Assembly: GCA_964451305.1 (NCBI GenBank)
Contig: CAYVHV010000017.1
Span: forward strand, 6,337-70,336
Source of the DNA: SHLQ01 sp964451305
GTDB lineage: Bacteria > Actinomycetota > Acidimicrobiia > Acidimicrobiales > SHLQ01
Reading direction: 5' to 3'
DNA: 64,000 nucleotides
Shown here: positions 1-7,834 of the stretch, piece by piece
How positions within the stretch are numbered: position 1 is the stretch's first letter
How the letters are laid out: every line of letters begins with the position of its first letter
Program-made: the position numbers and the translations under genes
Notes under the pieces: generated by a model
Told to the model about the DNA's origin: nothing
What the model saw: only the letters and a program-made list of their open reading frames with translations
Databases searched by the model: none

Positions 1-1
1 A

Positions 2-88
2 AGTAACAACACTAAACGCGGCACCTGGCCCATGGGCGAACCCCAATGGCCCAACGCCAACCCAACGCACATCGACCAAGACCAGTAA
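2..88 (+). CDS. Possible 3' end of an upstream gene, unknown
   Basis: An open frame enters from the left edge and stops at TAA (86-88). Its 28 residues are hydrophilic and end in THIDQDQ. No family can be recognised from so short a tail. The frame is open to the window edge and sits just before the proS promoter, so the C-terminus of a separate gene is plausible, but a chance frame is not excluded. Confidence 0.3.
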   Translation, partial: SNNTKRGTWPMGEPQWPNANPTHIDQDQ

Positions 89-185
89 CCGGCCCACCCC
101 TCGCCGAACGCGAACCAACCACCCGAACCGAACCCGTTTGGAAAGAGCAGTCGTGAACGTCCTCTAGAAGTTGTGGCCAACCCCA

Positions 186-191
186 TAAGAT
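186..191 (+). promoter_or_regulatory. Leaderless -10 box of proS
   Basis: TAAGAT matches TANNNT and ends 6 nt before the proS ATG, so transcription would start at the start codon. No Shine-Dalgarno sequence is visible. Confidence 0.55.
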
Positions 192-197
192 CGTGAA

Positions 198-1895
198 ATG
201 CGTTGGTCCAACCTCTTTACCCCCACCCTTCGAGAAGCACCCGGCGATGCCGAAGCCGCGAGCCATCGACTTCTCGTTCGTGGCGGCTTCATGCGACAGC
301 TTCACGCTGGCCACTACTCCATGCTCCCGCTCGGCTGGAAAGTCCACGAGAAGGTAGCCCAGGTCGTTCGCGAAGAAATGAATGACATCGGTGGCCAAGA
401 GTTCCTCCTGCCAGCCATGCACCCCAAAGCACTCTGGGAAGCATCGGGCCGCTGGGAAGTCATGGGCGACGAAATGTTCCGCCTCGAAGATCGCTCGGGC
501 ACCGAGGTCGGCCTCGGCATGACCCACGAAGAGGTCTTCGCGTCGATCGCAACCGAGATCAACAGCTACAAGACACTCCCCCAGATCTGGTACCAGATCC
601 AGTGGAAGTTCCGAGACGAACCACGGCCAAAGGCCGGCCTTCTTCGCGTCCGAGAGTTCGCAATGAAGGACAGCTACAGCCTCGACATCGATCAGGCTGG
701 CCTCGACGCAAACTTCGACAAGCACTACGCCGCGTACCAGCGCATCTTTGAGCGCCTCGACCTCGACGCTATGCCGGTCGAAGCATCGTCGGGGGCAATG
801 GGCGGCGCAGGGTCGATCGAATTCATGGTCGCATCTCCAAGCGGCGAAGACGACGTCGTTCGCTGCCCAGCGTGTGACTATCGAGCAAACGTCGAACGGG
901 CCACATCGAAGGTCGACGAGATCACCGACGACCCACCACCGAGCGAACCAGAGAAATTCGCCACCCCCGGCATCCGAACCATCAAAGCGCTTGCCGAAGC
1001 TGGCGCGCCAGCCGAAAGCCAGATGAAGTCGATGATCATGGTCCTCGACGGTCAGGTCACGATCGCCGTCGTGCGCGGCGACCAGCAGCTAAACCTGCAA
1101 AAGCTCCAAGACTCCACCGGAGCGATCGATATTCGCCCAGCGACCCCCGACGAAACCGTCGAACACCTCGGCGCAAAACCCGGTTCGCTCGGCGCGGTCG
1201 GCGTCGCCGACACGATTCCGATCTACGTCGACGAATCGCTTCGTGGCCGCACCAACCTCACGACCGGCGCCAACGAAGATGACTTCCACTACCGCGGCGT
1301 CGACATCGAACGCGACGTCAACGTCACCGAGTACATCGACCTTCGCGAAGTGCAAGCGGGCGAGAGCTGCCCACAATGTGGAACGACGATCGAGATCGTC
1401 CGCTGCATCGAAGCCGGCCACATCTTTAAGCTCGGCACCAAGTACGCGGAGGCCATGGGAGCCCAGGTCCTCGACGCCGACGGCAAGATGCAGACCATCG
1501 TCATGGGCAGCTACGGCATCGGCGTTGGCCGCAACATGGCCGCGATCGCCGAGACCCACCACGACGACAAAGGCCTCGTCTGGCCTGCGTCGATCGCCCC
1601 GTTCGAGGTCGTCATCACCATCATGAACATGAAGGACGAGGACACCGTCAACGCCGCAAACGCCTTGTACGACGAGCTTCGAGCAGCCCGAGTCGACGTC
1701 CTCATCGACGACCGAGACGCTCGTGCCGGCGTGAAGTTCGCCGACAGCGAGCTCATCGGCATTCCCTACCGAGTCACCATGGGCCCACGCGGCATCAAGG
1801 ACGGCCTCGTCGAATTCACCGAACGCAAGACGATGGAAACCCAAGAGCTCGGACTCGACGCCATCGGCCAAACCGTCATCGACGCCCTCCGCTAA
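198..1895 (+). CDS. proS: Prolyl-tRNA synthetase, bacterial type
   Basis: Charges tRNA-Pro with proline in the cytoplasm. The 565 residues match the usual length of the bacterial form (about 570). The N-terminal class II core includes motif 2 around FRDEPRPKAGLLRVREF. A YbaK-like editing insertion lies near residues 230-390 (KSMIMVLDG...), motif 3 is GSYGIGVGR, and an anticodon-binding domain occupies the last 100 residues. The ATG at 198 is favoured by the TAAGAT box 6 nt upstream. It is a housekeeping gene followed at 1965 by an independently promoted IclR gene. Confidence 0.97.
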   Translation: MRWSNLFTPTLREAPGDAEAASHRLLVRGGFMRQLHAGHYSMLPLGWKVHEKVAQVVREEMNDIGGQEFLLPAMHPKALWEASGRWEVMGDEMFRLEDRSGTEVGLGMTHEEVFASIATEINSYKTLPQIWYQIQWKFRDEPRPKAGLLRVREFAMKDSYSLDIDQAGLDANFDKHYAAYQRIFERLDLDAMPVEASSGAMGGAGSIEFMVASPSGEDDVVRCPACDYRANVERATSKVDEITDDPPPSEPEKFATPGIRTIKALAEAGAPAESQMKSMIMVLDGQVTIAVVRGDQQLNLQKLQDSTGAIDIRPATPDETVEHLGAKPGSLGAVGVADTIPIYVDESLRGRTNLTTGANEDDFHYRGVDIERDVNVTEYIDLREVQAGESCPQCGTTIEIVRCIEAGHIFKLGTKYAEAMGAQVLDADGKMQTIVMGSYGIGVGRNMAAIAETHHDDKGLVWPASIAPFEVVITIMNMKDEDTVNAANALYDELRAARVDVLIDDRDARAGVKFADSELIGIPYRVTMGPRGIKDGLVEFTERKTMETQELGLDAIGQTVIDALR

Positions 1896-1916
1896 CCCAG
1901 CCACCACAACACATTC

Positions 1917-1953
1917 GTTCCACATCGTGGTTTCACGTGTTCCACATCGTGGT
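1917..1953 (+). promoter_or_regulatory. Tandem operator, probably for the IclR regulator
   Basis: The 15-mer GTTCCACATCGTGGT occurs twice, at 1917-1931 and 1939-1953, with a 22-bp period (two helical turns). Each copy contains the dyad CCAC-ATC-GTGG. The second copy ends on the first base of the -10 box of the IclR gene, so bound protein would block its promoter. Autoregulation is inferred. Confidence 0.65.
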
Positions 1954-1958
1954 ACGCT
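1953..1958 (+). promoter_or_regulatory. Leaderless -10 box of the IclR gene
   Basis: TACGCT lies exactly 6 nt before the ATG at 1965 and touches the downstream operator copy. Confidence 0.55.
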
Positions 1959-1964
1959 CGCGGG

Positions 1965-2714
1965 ATGGCAGGAGTTCAATCCATCGAGCGCGCGTTCACG
2001 ATCCTGCGCTCGCTATCACTCGGAGCTACCGGAGTCACCAGCTTGAGCGAGCGAACCGGGCTCCCGAAGAGCACCGTCTCCCGCCTGCTTTCGAGCCTCG
2101 AATACGAGCGCGCCGTCGCACAACTTCCCGACGGCACCTACGAACTCGGTGAAGGCATCGGTGACCTGAGCAACAGTCTGCGCAGAGGACAAAACGCGGT
2201 CGATATTGCACGCCCGCACATGGTCGAACTGATGGAGATGACCGGCGAAGCCGTCGGCATCAACCGCATCGACGGCAACGTCGTTCGAACGTTGCTCCAA
2301 GTCGACGACCCCGCGAGCTCGGTCGTCGTGCGCGATTGGACGAACGAGGCCACCCCGGCACACGCCGTGCCAGCGGGACTCGCAATCTTGGCGCACTCGA
2401 GCCGCGCTGCACAGAATGCCTTCCTCGACCAAGAATTCGAAGCGCACACCGACAAGACCATGACGTCACCCGACGACCTCCGGCAACGGTTCGCCACCAT
2501 TCGCGACGATGGCTATGCGTGGGTGTTCCGGGAATTCACCGACGACATCAATTCTGTCGCAGCCCCAATAGCCGACGCGAACGGACGCACCACGATGGCG
2601 CTTCACATTCACGGGCCCGCCTTCCGCTTTCCCGATGGACTCGACCACGATGAACTCGGCACCCGCGTCGCCGCGACCGCACAACGCATCGAAGCACAGC
2701 TGCTCGGCAACTAG
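1965..2714 (+). CDS. IclR family transcriptional regulator
   Basis: A 249-residue DNA-binding regulator. The N-terminal winged helix-turn-helix (residues about 4-70) contains SLSERTGLPKSTVSRLLSSL. The rest is the IclR effector-binding GAF-like domain (HAVPAGLAILAHS, DDGYAWVFREFTDDINSVAAP). Length is typical of the family. It is an orphan: the gene to its left is proS and the one to its right is convergent, so the regulated pathway cannot be read from context. The repeated operator just upstream points to autoregulation. The effector is unknown. Confidence 0.93.
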   Translation: MAGVQSIERAFTILRSLSLGATGVTSLSERTGLPKSTVSRLLSSLEYERAVAQLPDGTYELGEGIGDLSNSLRRGQNAVDIARPHMVELMEMTGEAVGINRIDGNVVRTLLQVDDPASSVVVRDWTNEATPAHAVPAGLAILAHSSRAAQNAFLDQEFEAHTDKTMTSPDDLRQRFATIRDDGYAWVFREFTDDINSVAAPIADANGRTTMALHIHGPAFRFPDGLDHDELGTRVAATAQRIEAQLLGN

Positions 2715-2717
2715 CCG

Positions 2718-4847
2718 CTACCGGTTAAACACTCCGCTCTCACAGCTCGCACGAGTCTCAACAATGCCCTGCGGGTCGCTGAGCGTACATGCGTCGCTAC
2801 CGGCACCGCCGTCCATGGCGTCTCGCCAAGCGCCACCGCGAATCACATCGCTGCCGCCTTGGCCAAAGATCGTGTCCCGTCCAACGTTGCCATAGAGCTC
2901 ATCGTCATGGGGTCCGCCACGAATGACATCGTTACCGTCACCGCCTCGAACAATGTCCGCACCGTTGCCAGCGTCGATCGTGTCGTTACCACCACCGCCG
3001 CGAATACGATCGCTGCCGTTCTCGCCGCGAATGGTGTCGTTACCCGGCCCGCCGACGAGGAGGTCGTTTCCGGCACCGCCGATGACCGTGTCATCTCCAA
3101 CACCAGCCAGAACGGTGTCGAAGCCGTCACCCGCCTCGATCACGTCATCACCCTGCAAACCACAGATCGTATCGCGCCCGCCAAGACCGTCGATCACGTC
3201 ATCGCCCGGCGTTCCGAGGATCACGTCATCACCTTGCGTTGGCCGCTGACCAAGTGCCAGGTTCACCGTGACGTCCAACCCGCCACACAACCGCTCTGGC
3301 GAAACGGGGATGTCGGTGTCTTGAGCGCTACATGGGTCGACCGACGCCGTCGATGCTTCGGTCACCTGCACCGTCGCATTCAACTCGTCGATTGGAACCA
3401 CCTGTTCGCCACCTGCTGGCCAGAAGATGCGTGCGTCACCAACCGCCGAAACATCGGCATCACCAAGCCCGAAGAACACCGGAAGCTCACCCTGGTTGCC
3501 GCGGCCCTCGCCGCCACTGACGTAACGGACGAGCGTACGGTCGCCGAGATCGATCTCGACACGGGCGCCGATCGCCGAACGGTTACTCACCGTTCCGGTC
3601 AGGTCGAGGCGAAGCCAAGAGACTCCGGACTCGACGATCTCGTTGCGATACAGACGAGTCGTCTGGCCTGCGTCAGAAGAGACCGCGAGGTCGAGGTCAC
3701 CGTCGAGGTCGTAGTCTGCCCATGCCACTCCCCGGCCGTCTGCTGGCAGGCCACTCAACACGGCGGTCTGGTTCGAGAACCCGGTGCCGTCAGTATTGCG
3801 AAACAAGACGCTTTCGGTGGTGTCGTCGCTGAACCCGTTCGTCACGAACAGGTCTTCCCAACCATCGCTGTCGTAGTCGCCAACAGCAGCCGAGATACCC
3901 CATCCACCGGCATCACCCACGCCGTGGCCAGCAGCCACGTCCACAAAGTTGCCGCCGTCGTTTCGGTACAGTGCATTTTCTGTGGGTTGGCCGGAGGTGC
4001 CAGGCCAGGTGGTCCAGTACAGATCGATGTCTGCATCGCCGTCGTAGTCGAACGCAACAACACCCATCCCAAGACCGGTCTGGGTAATGCCGTAGTTGTC
4101 CTCGGCCTGCTCGAAGCTCACACACGATCCGAGGAACAGGTCGTTGGGCACGTCCGGGTCATCGGACCGGTTCCCTACGAACAAGTCGACATGCCCATCA
4201 CCGTTTACATCAGCGCTCACCGCTCCAACGCCGACGTTGTCTGAATCGACCCCATAGCTCGCCGCCTCGTCGACGAACGTTCCGTCACCTTGGTTGATGT
4301 ACAAGATGTGCGGCCCGATCGCGGTCACGAAGAAGTCGATCAGCCCATCGTTATTCGCATCGAGCGAAACAATGCCGCGACTACTGCGCTCAACGGCGAT
4401 GCCCGCTGCAGCGCCGATCTCGGTGAAGGTGCTATCCCCATTGTTCTCGAACAAGAGATCCTGTCCGTCGGTGAACTTCACGACATAGAAGTCGAGGTCA
4501 CCATCGTTATCGATGTCCGCGAATGTCGATCCGACGTGCAACCCGGTCGCAGCCGGAAGCCCAGCGGACGCAGTGATTTCGGTAAACGCATCCTGACCGA
4601 GGTTCGCGTCGTTTCTGAACAGCCGGAGAAGGTCCTGACCGGTCATCAGGAGATCGGCGTCGCCATCGTTGTCGATATCGGCCCACGAAACATTCTCGAC
4701 AAGCTCCGACGTCTCGAGCCCAGCCGCGTTCGTCACGTCAACAAAGCCGCCACCATCTTGAGCAGATGCAGCGCTCTGCGCTGACACCACAGCCACGATC
4801 AGCAATACCAAGCCGAACAGCGTTTTCCCATCAACATGAGCAGACAT
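2718..4847 (-). CDS. Secreted FG-GAP/VCBS - ASPIC/UnbV - RTX repeat protein
   Basis: A 709-residue exported protein. After a signal peptide (residues about 8-30, ending SAASAQ) come FG-GAP/VCBS-type repeats with many DIDNDGDxD calcium-binding motifs (to about residue 400). An ASPIC/UnbV domain follows (SNRSAIGARVEIDLG, FGLGDADV, IFWPAGGEQ). The end is a run of RTX nonapeptides (GGxGxDxI) with a terminal Cys pair (DACTL...ASCESGVF). The ATG at 4847 is preferred over one at 4898 because it begins a clean signal peptide and has GGGGA just upstream. The family occurs in extracellular adhesion or matrix proteins; no catalytic motif is seen. Its C-terminal cassette is shared with the protein at 60621-62645. 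Confidence 0.88.
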   Translation of the reverse strand: MSAHVDGKTLFGLVLLIVAVVSAQSAASAQDGGGFVDVTNAAGLETSELVENVSWADIDNDGDADLLMTGQDLLRLFRNDANLGQDAFTEITASAGLPAATGLHVGSTFADIDNDGDLDFYVVKFTDGQDLLFENNGDSTFTEIGAAAGIAVERSSRGIVSLDANNDGLIDFFVTAIGPHILYINQGDGTFVDEAASYGVDSDNVGVGAVSADVNGDGHVDLFVGNRSDDPDVPNDLFLGSCVSFEQAEDNYGITQTGLGMGVVAFDYDGDADIDLYWTTWPGTSGQPTENALYRNDGGNFVDVAAGHGVGDAGGWGISAAVGDYDSDGWEDLFVTNGFSDDTTESVLFRNTDGTGFSNQTAVLSGLPADGRGVAWADYDLDGDLDLAVSSDAGQTTRLYRNEIVESGVSWLRLDLTGTVSNRSAIGARVEIDLGDRTLVRYVSGGEGRGNQGELPVFFGLGDADVSAVGDARIFWPAGGEQVVPIDELNATVQVTEASTASVDPCSAQDTDIPVSPERLCGGLDVTVNLALGQRPTQGDDVILGTPGDDVIDGLGGRDTICGLQGDDVIEAGDGFDTVLAGVGDDTVIGGAGNDLLVGGPGNDTIRGENGSDRIRGGGGNDTIDAGNGADIVRGGDGNDVIRGGPHDDELYGNVGRDTIFGQGGSDVIRGGAWRDAMDGGAGSDACTLSDPQGIVETRASCESGVFNR

Positions 4848-4869
4848 ATATCCCCAGCCTTTTCTTCGT

Positions 4870-4887
4870 TTCACCAACCGTGGTGAA
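4870..4887. repeat. Inverted repeat upstream of the FG-GAP gene
   Basis: TTCACC (4870-4875) and GGTGAA (4882-4887) form a 6-bp dyad with a 6-nt spacer, 23-40 nt before the start at 4847. It could be an operator; nothing else supports it. Confidence 0.3.
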
Positions 4888-5001
4888 CCCTGCATCATGT
4901 CGGTATGACGCCACGCAACCTGTATCGGCTAGCGCAACACCAAAGTGAGAAGTGAAGGTAAGAATCGAGATTACGTATCTGGAGTACCGTGTGCAGTAGT
5001 T

Positions 5002-5928
5002 ATGGACGCACGAATTTTCATTGAGCCACAGCAGGGCACCACCTACGAGGAGGTGCTCGCATTCGCGAAGCGGGCTGAGGAACTCGGCTTCGATGGCTTC
5101 TTCACATCGGACCACTACCAAAAGATGGGCGATCACGTCAGCGGACTGCCCGGCCCACTCGACGCGTGGATCACGCTGGCAGGCTTGGCCCGCGATACCG
5201 AACGTCTTCGACTCGGCACGCTCGTGTCGCCAATCACCTTCCGCCATCCGGGCCAGCTCGCTATCCAGGTCGCGCAGGTCGACCACATGAGCGGCGGTCG
5301 AATCGAACTCGGCATCGGCGCCGGCTGGTTCGACGCCGAGCACAAATCACACGGCATTTCGTTCCCACCGACCATCGAACGCTTCGATCTACTCAGCGAA
5401 GGCCTCGAAATCATCACCGGTCTGTGGAAGACCCCCGAAGGCGAGTCGTTCAACTACGAGGGCGAACACTTCACGCTCGTCGACTCGCCCGCGTTGCCCA
5501 AACCTCGCCAACGCCCCACTCCCCCGATCATCATCGGCGGCCGAGGCAAACGGCGCACTCCCAGCCTCGCCAGCCAGTACGCATCGGAGTTCAACGTTCC
5601 CTTTGCATCGCCAGCGGACTGGGCCGAAATCTGCGGCCCGACCGTCGAGGCATGCGAAGCCCGAGAGCGCGACCCCGAAACACTCGTGTGGTCAGCCGCC
5701 CAAGTCGCCGCGGTTGGCTCCACCGAAGCGGAGTTTGCGCGTCGAGCCGCCGCTATTGGCCGTGAGACCAGCGAACTTCGCCAGAACGGCGTTGCGGGCA
5801 CGATCGACGAAGCTCGATCATGCCTTGCCGAGTTCGAAGCTGTGGGGTGCACGCGTATGTACCTTCAGTTCCTCGACCTCAACGACCTCGACCACCTAAG
5901 CGACATGGCGGAAGTGTTGGAACTATGA
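5002..5928 (+). CDS. LLM class F420-dependent oxidoreductase (Rv1855c-like)
   Basis: A 308-residue luciferase-like TIM-barrel oxidoreductase, probably using reduced F420. The start MDARIFIEPQQG, the LGTLVSPITFRHPGQLA strand, GLGAGWF-type GIGAGWFDAEH and IIIGGRGKRRTP are typical of the Rv1855c subfamily (TIGR03560). ATG at 5002 gives the usual N-terminus; longer in-frame versions add non-homologous sequence. The stop overlaps the start of the rhomboid gene (ATGA), so the two are translationally coupled. Substrate unknown. Confidence 0.9.
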   Translation: MDARIFIEPQQGTTYEEVLAFAKRAEELGFDGFFTSDHYQKMGDHVSGLPGPLDAWITLAGLARDTERLRLGTLVSPITFRHPGQLAIQVAQVDHMSGGRIELGIGAGWFDAEHKSHGISFPPTIERFDLLSEGLEIITGLWKTPEGESFNYEGEHFTLVDSPALPKPRQRPTPPIIIGGRGKRRTPSLASQYASEFNVPFASPADWAEICGPTVEACEARERDPETLVWSAAQVAAVGSTEAEFARRAAAIGRETSELRQNGVAGTIDEARSCLAEFEAVGCTRMYLQFLDLNDLDHLSDMAEVLEL

Positions 5929-6578
5929 GTGACGTGAACAGCGAAGACTCCGGCTGGGTAGAAACCTCGAGCGGCGGCATCGCAACCTTTGGGCGAAGCG
6001 TCGGCACGAGCGTGCTCCTCGTCGGCGCACTCTTGGCCATCATGTGGACCATCGAGATTCTCGATACCGCCATTCTGAGCGACCGTCTTCAAGGCAACGG
6101 CATCCTTCCTCGACGCATTTCTGGTCTCGACGGCGTCCTCTGGTCACCATTCCTTCACGCCGGCTTCCCACACCTCATCTCGAACTCGATCCCGTTCGGG
6201 GTACTGAGTCTGTTGATCCTCACAGGAGGGCGAGCCCGCTACATCAAGGCGAGCGCGCTGATCATCGTGATCGGCGGACTCCTCGTGTGGGCGTTCGCGA
6301 TCGGAAGCAACGAAAACCACATCGGCGCGAGTGGATGGGTATTCGGCATGCTCGGCTTTCTCCTCGCCGCCGCCGTCCTCGAAAAGCGACCCCTCAGCAT
6401 CCTCGCCGGTTTCGTCGCCATCATCTTCTACGGCGGAACCATCCTCATCAGCTTCGTCCCGACCGACGGAATCTCATGGGAGGGTCACCTCTTCGGGTTC
6501 ATTGCCGGGATACTGGCGGCTCGACTCACCGTGCAAAAGCGGTCACTACCTTCCCTGGATCCGCCCGGAGCTAGCTAG
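5925..6578 (+). CDS. Rhomboid family intramembrane serine protease
   Basis: A 217-residue polytopic membrane protein that should cleave transmembrane substrates within the bilayer. The catalytic serine is in GASG (Ser136) and the catalytic histidine in WEGHLFGFIAG (His188). HAGFPHLISN around residue 80 corresponds to the conserved HxxxxHxxxN motif in degenerate form. About six membrane segments are predicted from hydrophobicity. ATG at 5925 overlaps the stop of the upstream LLM gene by 4 nt, which fixes the start. Why a rhomboid is coupled to an F420 enzyme is not clear. Confidence 0.9.
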   Translation: MSDVNSEDSGWVETSSGGIATFGRSVGTSVLLVGALLAIMWTIEILDTAILSDRLQGNGILPRRISGLDGVLWSPFLHAGFPHLISNSIPFGVLSLLILTGGRARYIKASALIIVIGGLLVWAFAIGSNENHIGASGWVFGMLGFLLAAAVLEKRPLSILAGFVAIIFYGGTILISFVPTDGISWEGHLFGFIAGILAARLTVQKRSLPSLDPPGAS

Positions 6579-6581
6579 CGT
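6576..6581 (+). promoter_or_regulatory. Leaderless -10 box of serB
   Basis: TAGCGT lies 6 nt before the serB ATG and its first three bases are the stop codon of the rhomboid gene. Confidence 0.5.
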
Positions 6582-6587
6582 GAAACC

Positions 6588-7775
6588 ATGAGTGCTCGGG
6601 AAACCCTCCTCGTTCGAATCAGCGGCCCAGACCAAACGGGTATCACCACCGCCGCAATGGGCATCCTCGCCGCTGCCGACGCATCGGTCCATGATGTCGA
6701 GCAGATCGTCGTTCGCGGCCAGATCACCCTCGAGATCGTCGTCGATGTCCCTCGCGGCCAAAACGTCCTAAAGGACCTGCTCCTCCTCGGCTGGGAGCGC
6801 GGCCTCAACATCGATTTCGACATGGTCGACAGTGCTCCAGCAGTCTCGGTTCCATCGCTCATCGTCTCGATCATCGGTGCCGAACTCGGCCCGACCGACC
6901 TCGAGACCGTCACCGCAGCGATCGCCAAGTCCAACGGCAACATCGAGCGCATCCGCCGGCTCGCGAAGTATCCCGTCTGGTGCTACGAGTTCGAAGTCCA
7001 CGGCGGCCACCTCGAAGAAATGCGCACCCTGCTCATCGACAGCGCTGCCGACAACCCACGTTTCGACGTGGCCGTCCAACGATCGGGCTTGCGACGGCGT
7101 GCTCAGCGGCTGATCGTCCTCGATGTCGACTCGACACTCATCAAGAACGAAATGATCGACCTTCTTGCCGACCAGGCCGGGGTCGGCGAACAGTGCGCCG
7201 CAATCACCGAAGCCGCAATGGCCGGCGAGATCGACTTCGAACAATCGCTCCGCCAGCGCGTCGCCCTTCTTGCAGGCCAACCGGTCGAAATAATCGATCA
7301 CGCCTACGAACAACTGCAGCTCACCGCCGGAGCGCGCACCTTCATCCGGACACTCAAACGCCTCGGCTACAAGATTGCGATCGTCAGCGGAGGGTTCGTG
7401 TCCTTCACCGACAGGCTCAAGTCCTCCCTCGAACTCGACCATGCCTTCGCCAATGAACTCGAGGTTCGCCGAGGCGTGCTCACCGGCGAGCTCGTCGGGC
7501 CCATCATCGACCGAGCGGCCAAAGCACGCCTTCTCACCGAACTCGCAGCGGAAGAAGACATCGATGTCGAACAGGTCGTCGCCGTCGGCGATGGCGCCAA
7601 CGACCTCGACATGTTATCCGCAGCTGGCCTGGGCGTCGCGTTCTGTGCCAAGAAGGTCGTTCGCGAGGCCGCCGACGCCACCCTCAGCACGCCTCACCTC
7701 GACGCCGTGCTGTTCTTGCTCGGTGTTCGCCGGGAGGAAGTCCTCGCCGACGAGCGCGATGCCAACAGCTCTTAA
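6588..7775 (+). CDS. serB: Phosphoserine phosphatase with N-terminal ACT region
   Basis: Hydrolyses O-phosphoserine to serine, the last step of serine synthesis. Residues 1-165 hold two ACT-like regulatory modules (VRISGPDQTGITT; SLIVSIIGAELGPTD), as in mycobacterial SerB2. The HAD phosphatase follows, with the nucleophile motif DVDST (179-183), the SGG motif (IVSGGFVSF) and the metal-binding GDGANDLDML. Length of 395 residues fits SerB2-type enzymes. It is followed by serA, which has its own promoter, so the pair is clustered by function but probably not a simple operon. Confidence 0.96.
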   Translation: MSARETLLVRISGPDQTGITTAAMGILAAADASVHDVEQIVVRGQITLEIVVDVPRGQNVLKDLLLLGWERGLNIDFDMVDSAPAVSVPSLIVSIIGAELGPTDLETVTAAIAKSNGNIERIRRLAKYPVWCYEFEVHGGHLEEMRTLLIDSAADNPRFDVAVQRSGLRRRAQRLIVLDVDSTLIKNEMIDLLADQAGVGEQCAAITEAAMAGEIDFEQSLRQRVALLAGQPVEIIDHAYEQLQLTAGARTFIRTLKRLGYKIAIVSGGFVSFTDRLKSSLELDHAFANELEVRRGVLTGELVGPIIDRAAKARLLTELAAEEDIDVEQVVAVGDGANDLDMLSAAGLGVAFCAKKVVREAADATLSTPHLDAVLFLLGVRREEVLADERDANSS

Positions 7776-7800
7776 TTTTGTGACTTGTACACCACGCTCG

Positions 7801-7828
7801 TGGACAATCTGTCCAGTCGCTCTAGGTT
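7801..7828 (+). promoter_or_regulatory. serA promoter with internal dyad
   Basis: TGGACA (7801-7806, -35) and TAGGTT (7823-7828, -10) are 16 nt apart; the -10 ends 6 nt before the ATG, so the transcript would be leaderless. The dyad GGACA-ATC-TGTCC (7802-7814) overlaps the -35 and could bind a repressor. Confidence 0.6.
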
Positions 7829-7834
7829 AATTCC

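Noticed and set aside
2859..4244. A 461-residue plus-strand frame opposite the FG-GAP gene
   Set aside because: Mirror of repetitive Asp/Gly codons; no domain or initiation signal, while the minus strand has clear domains.
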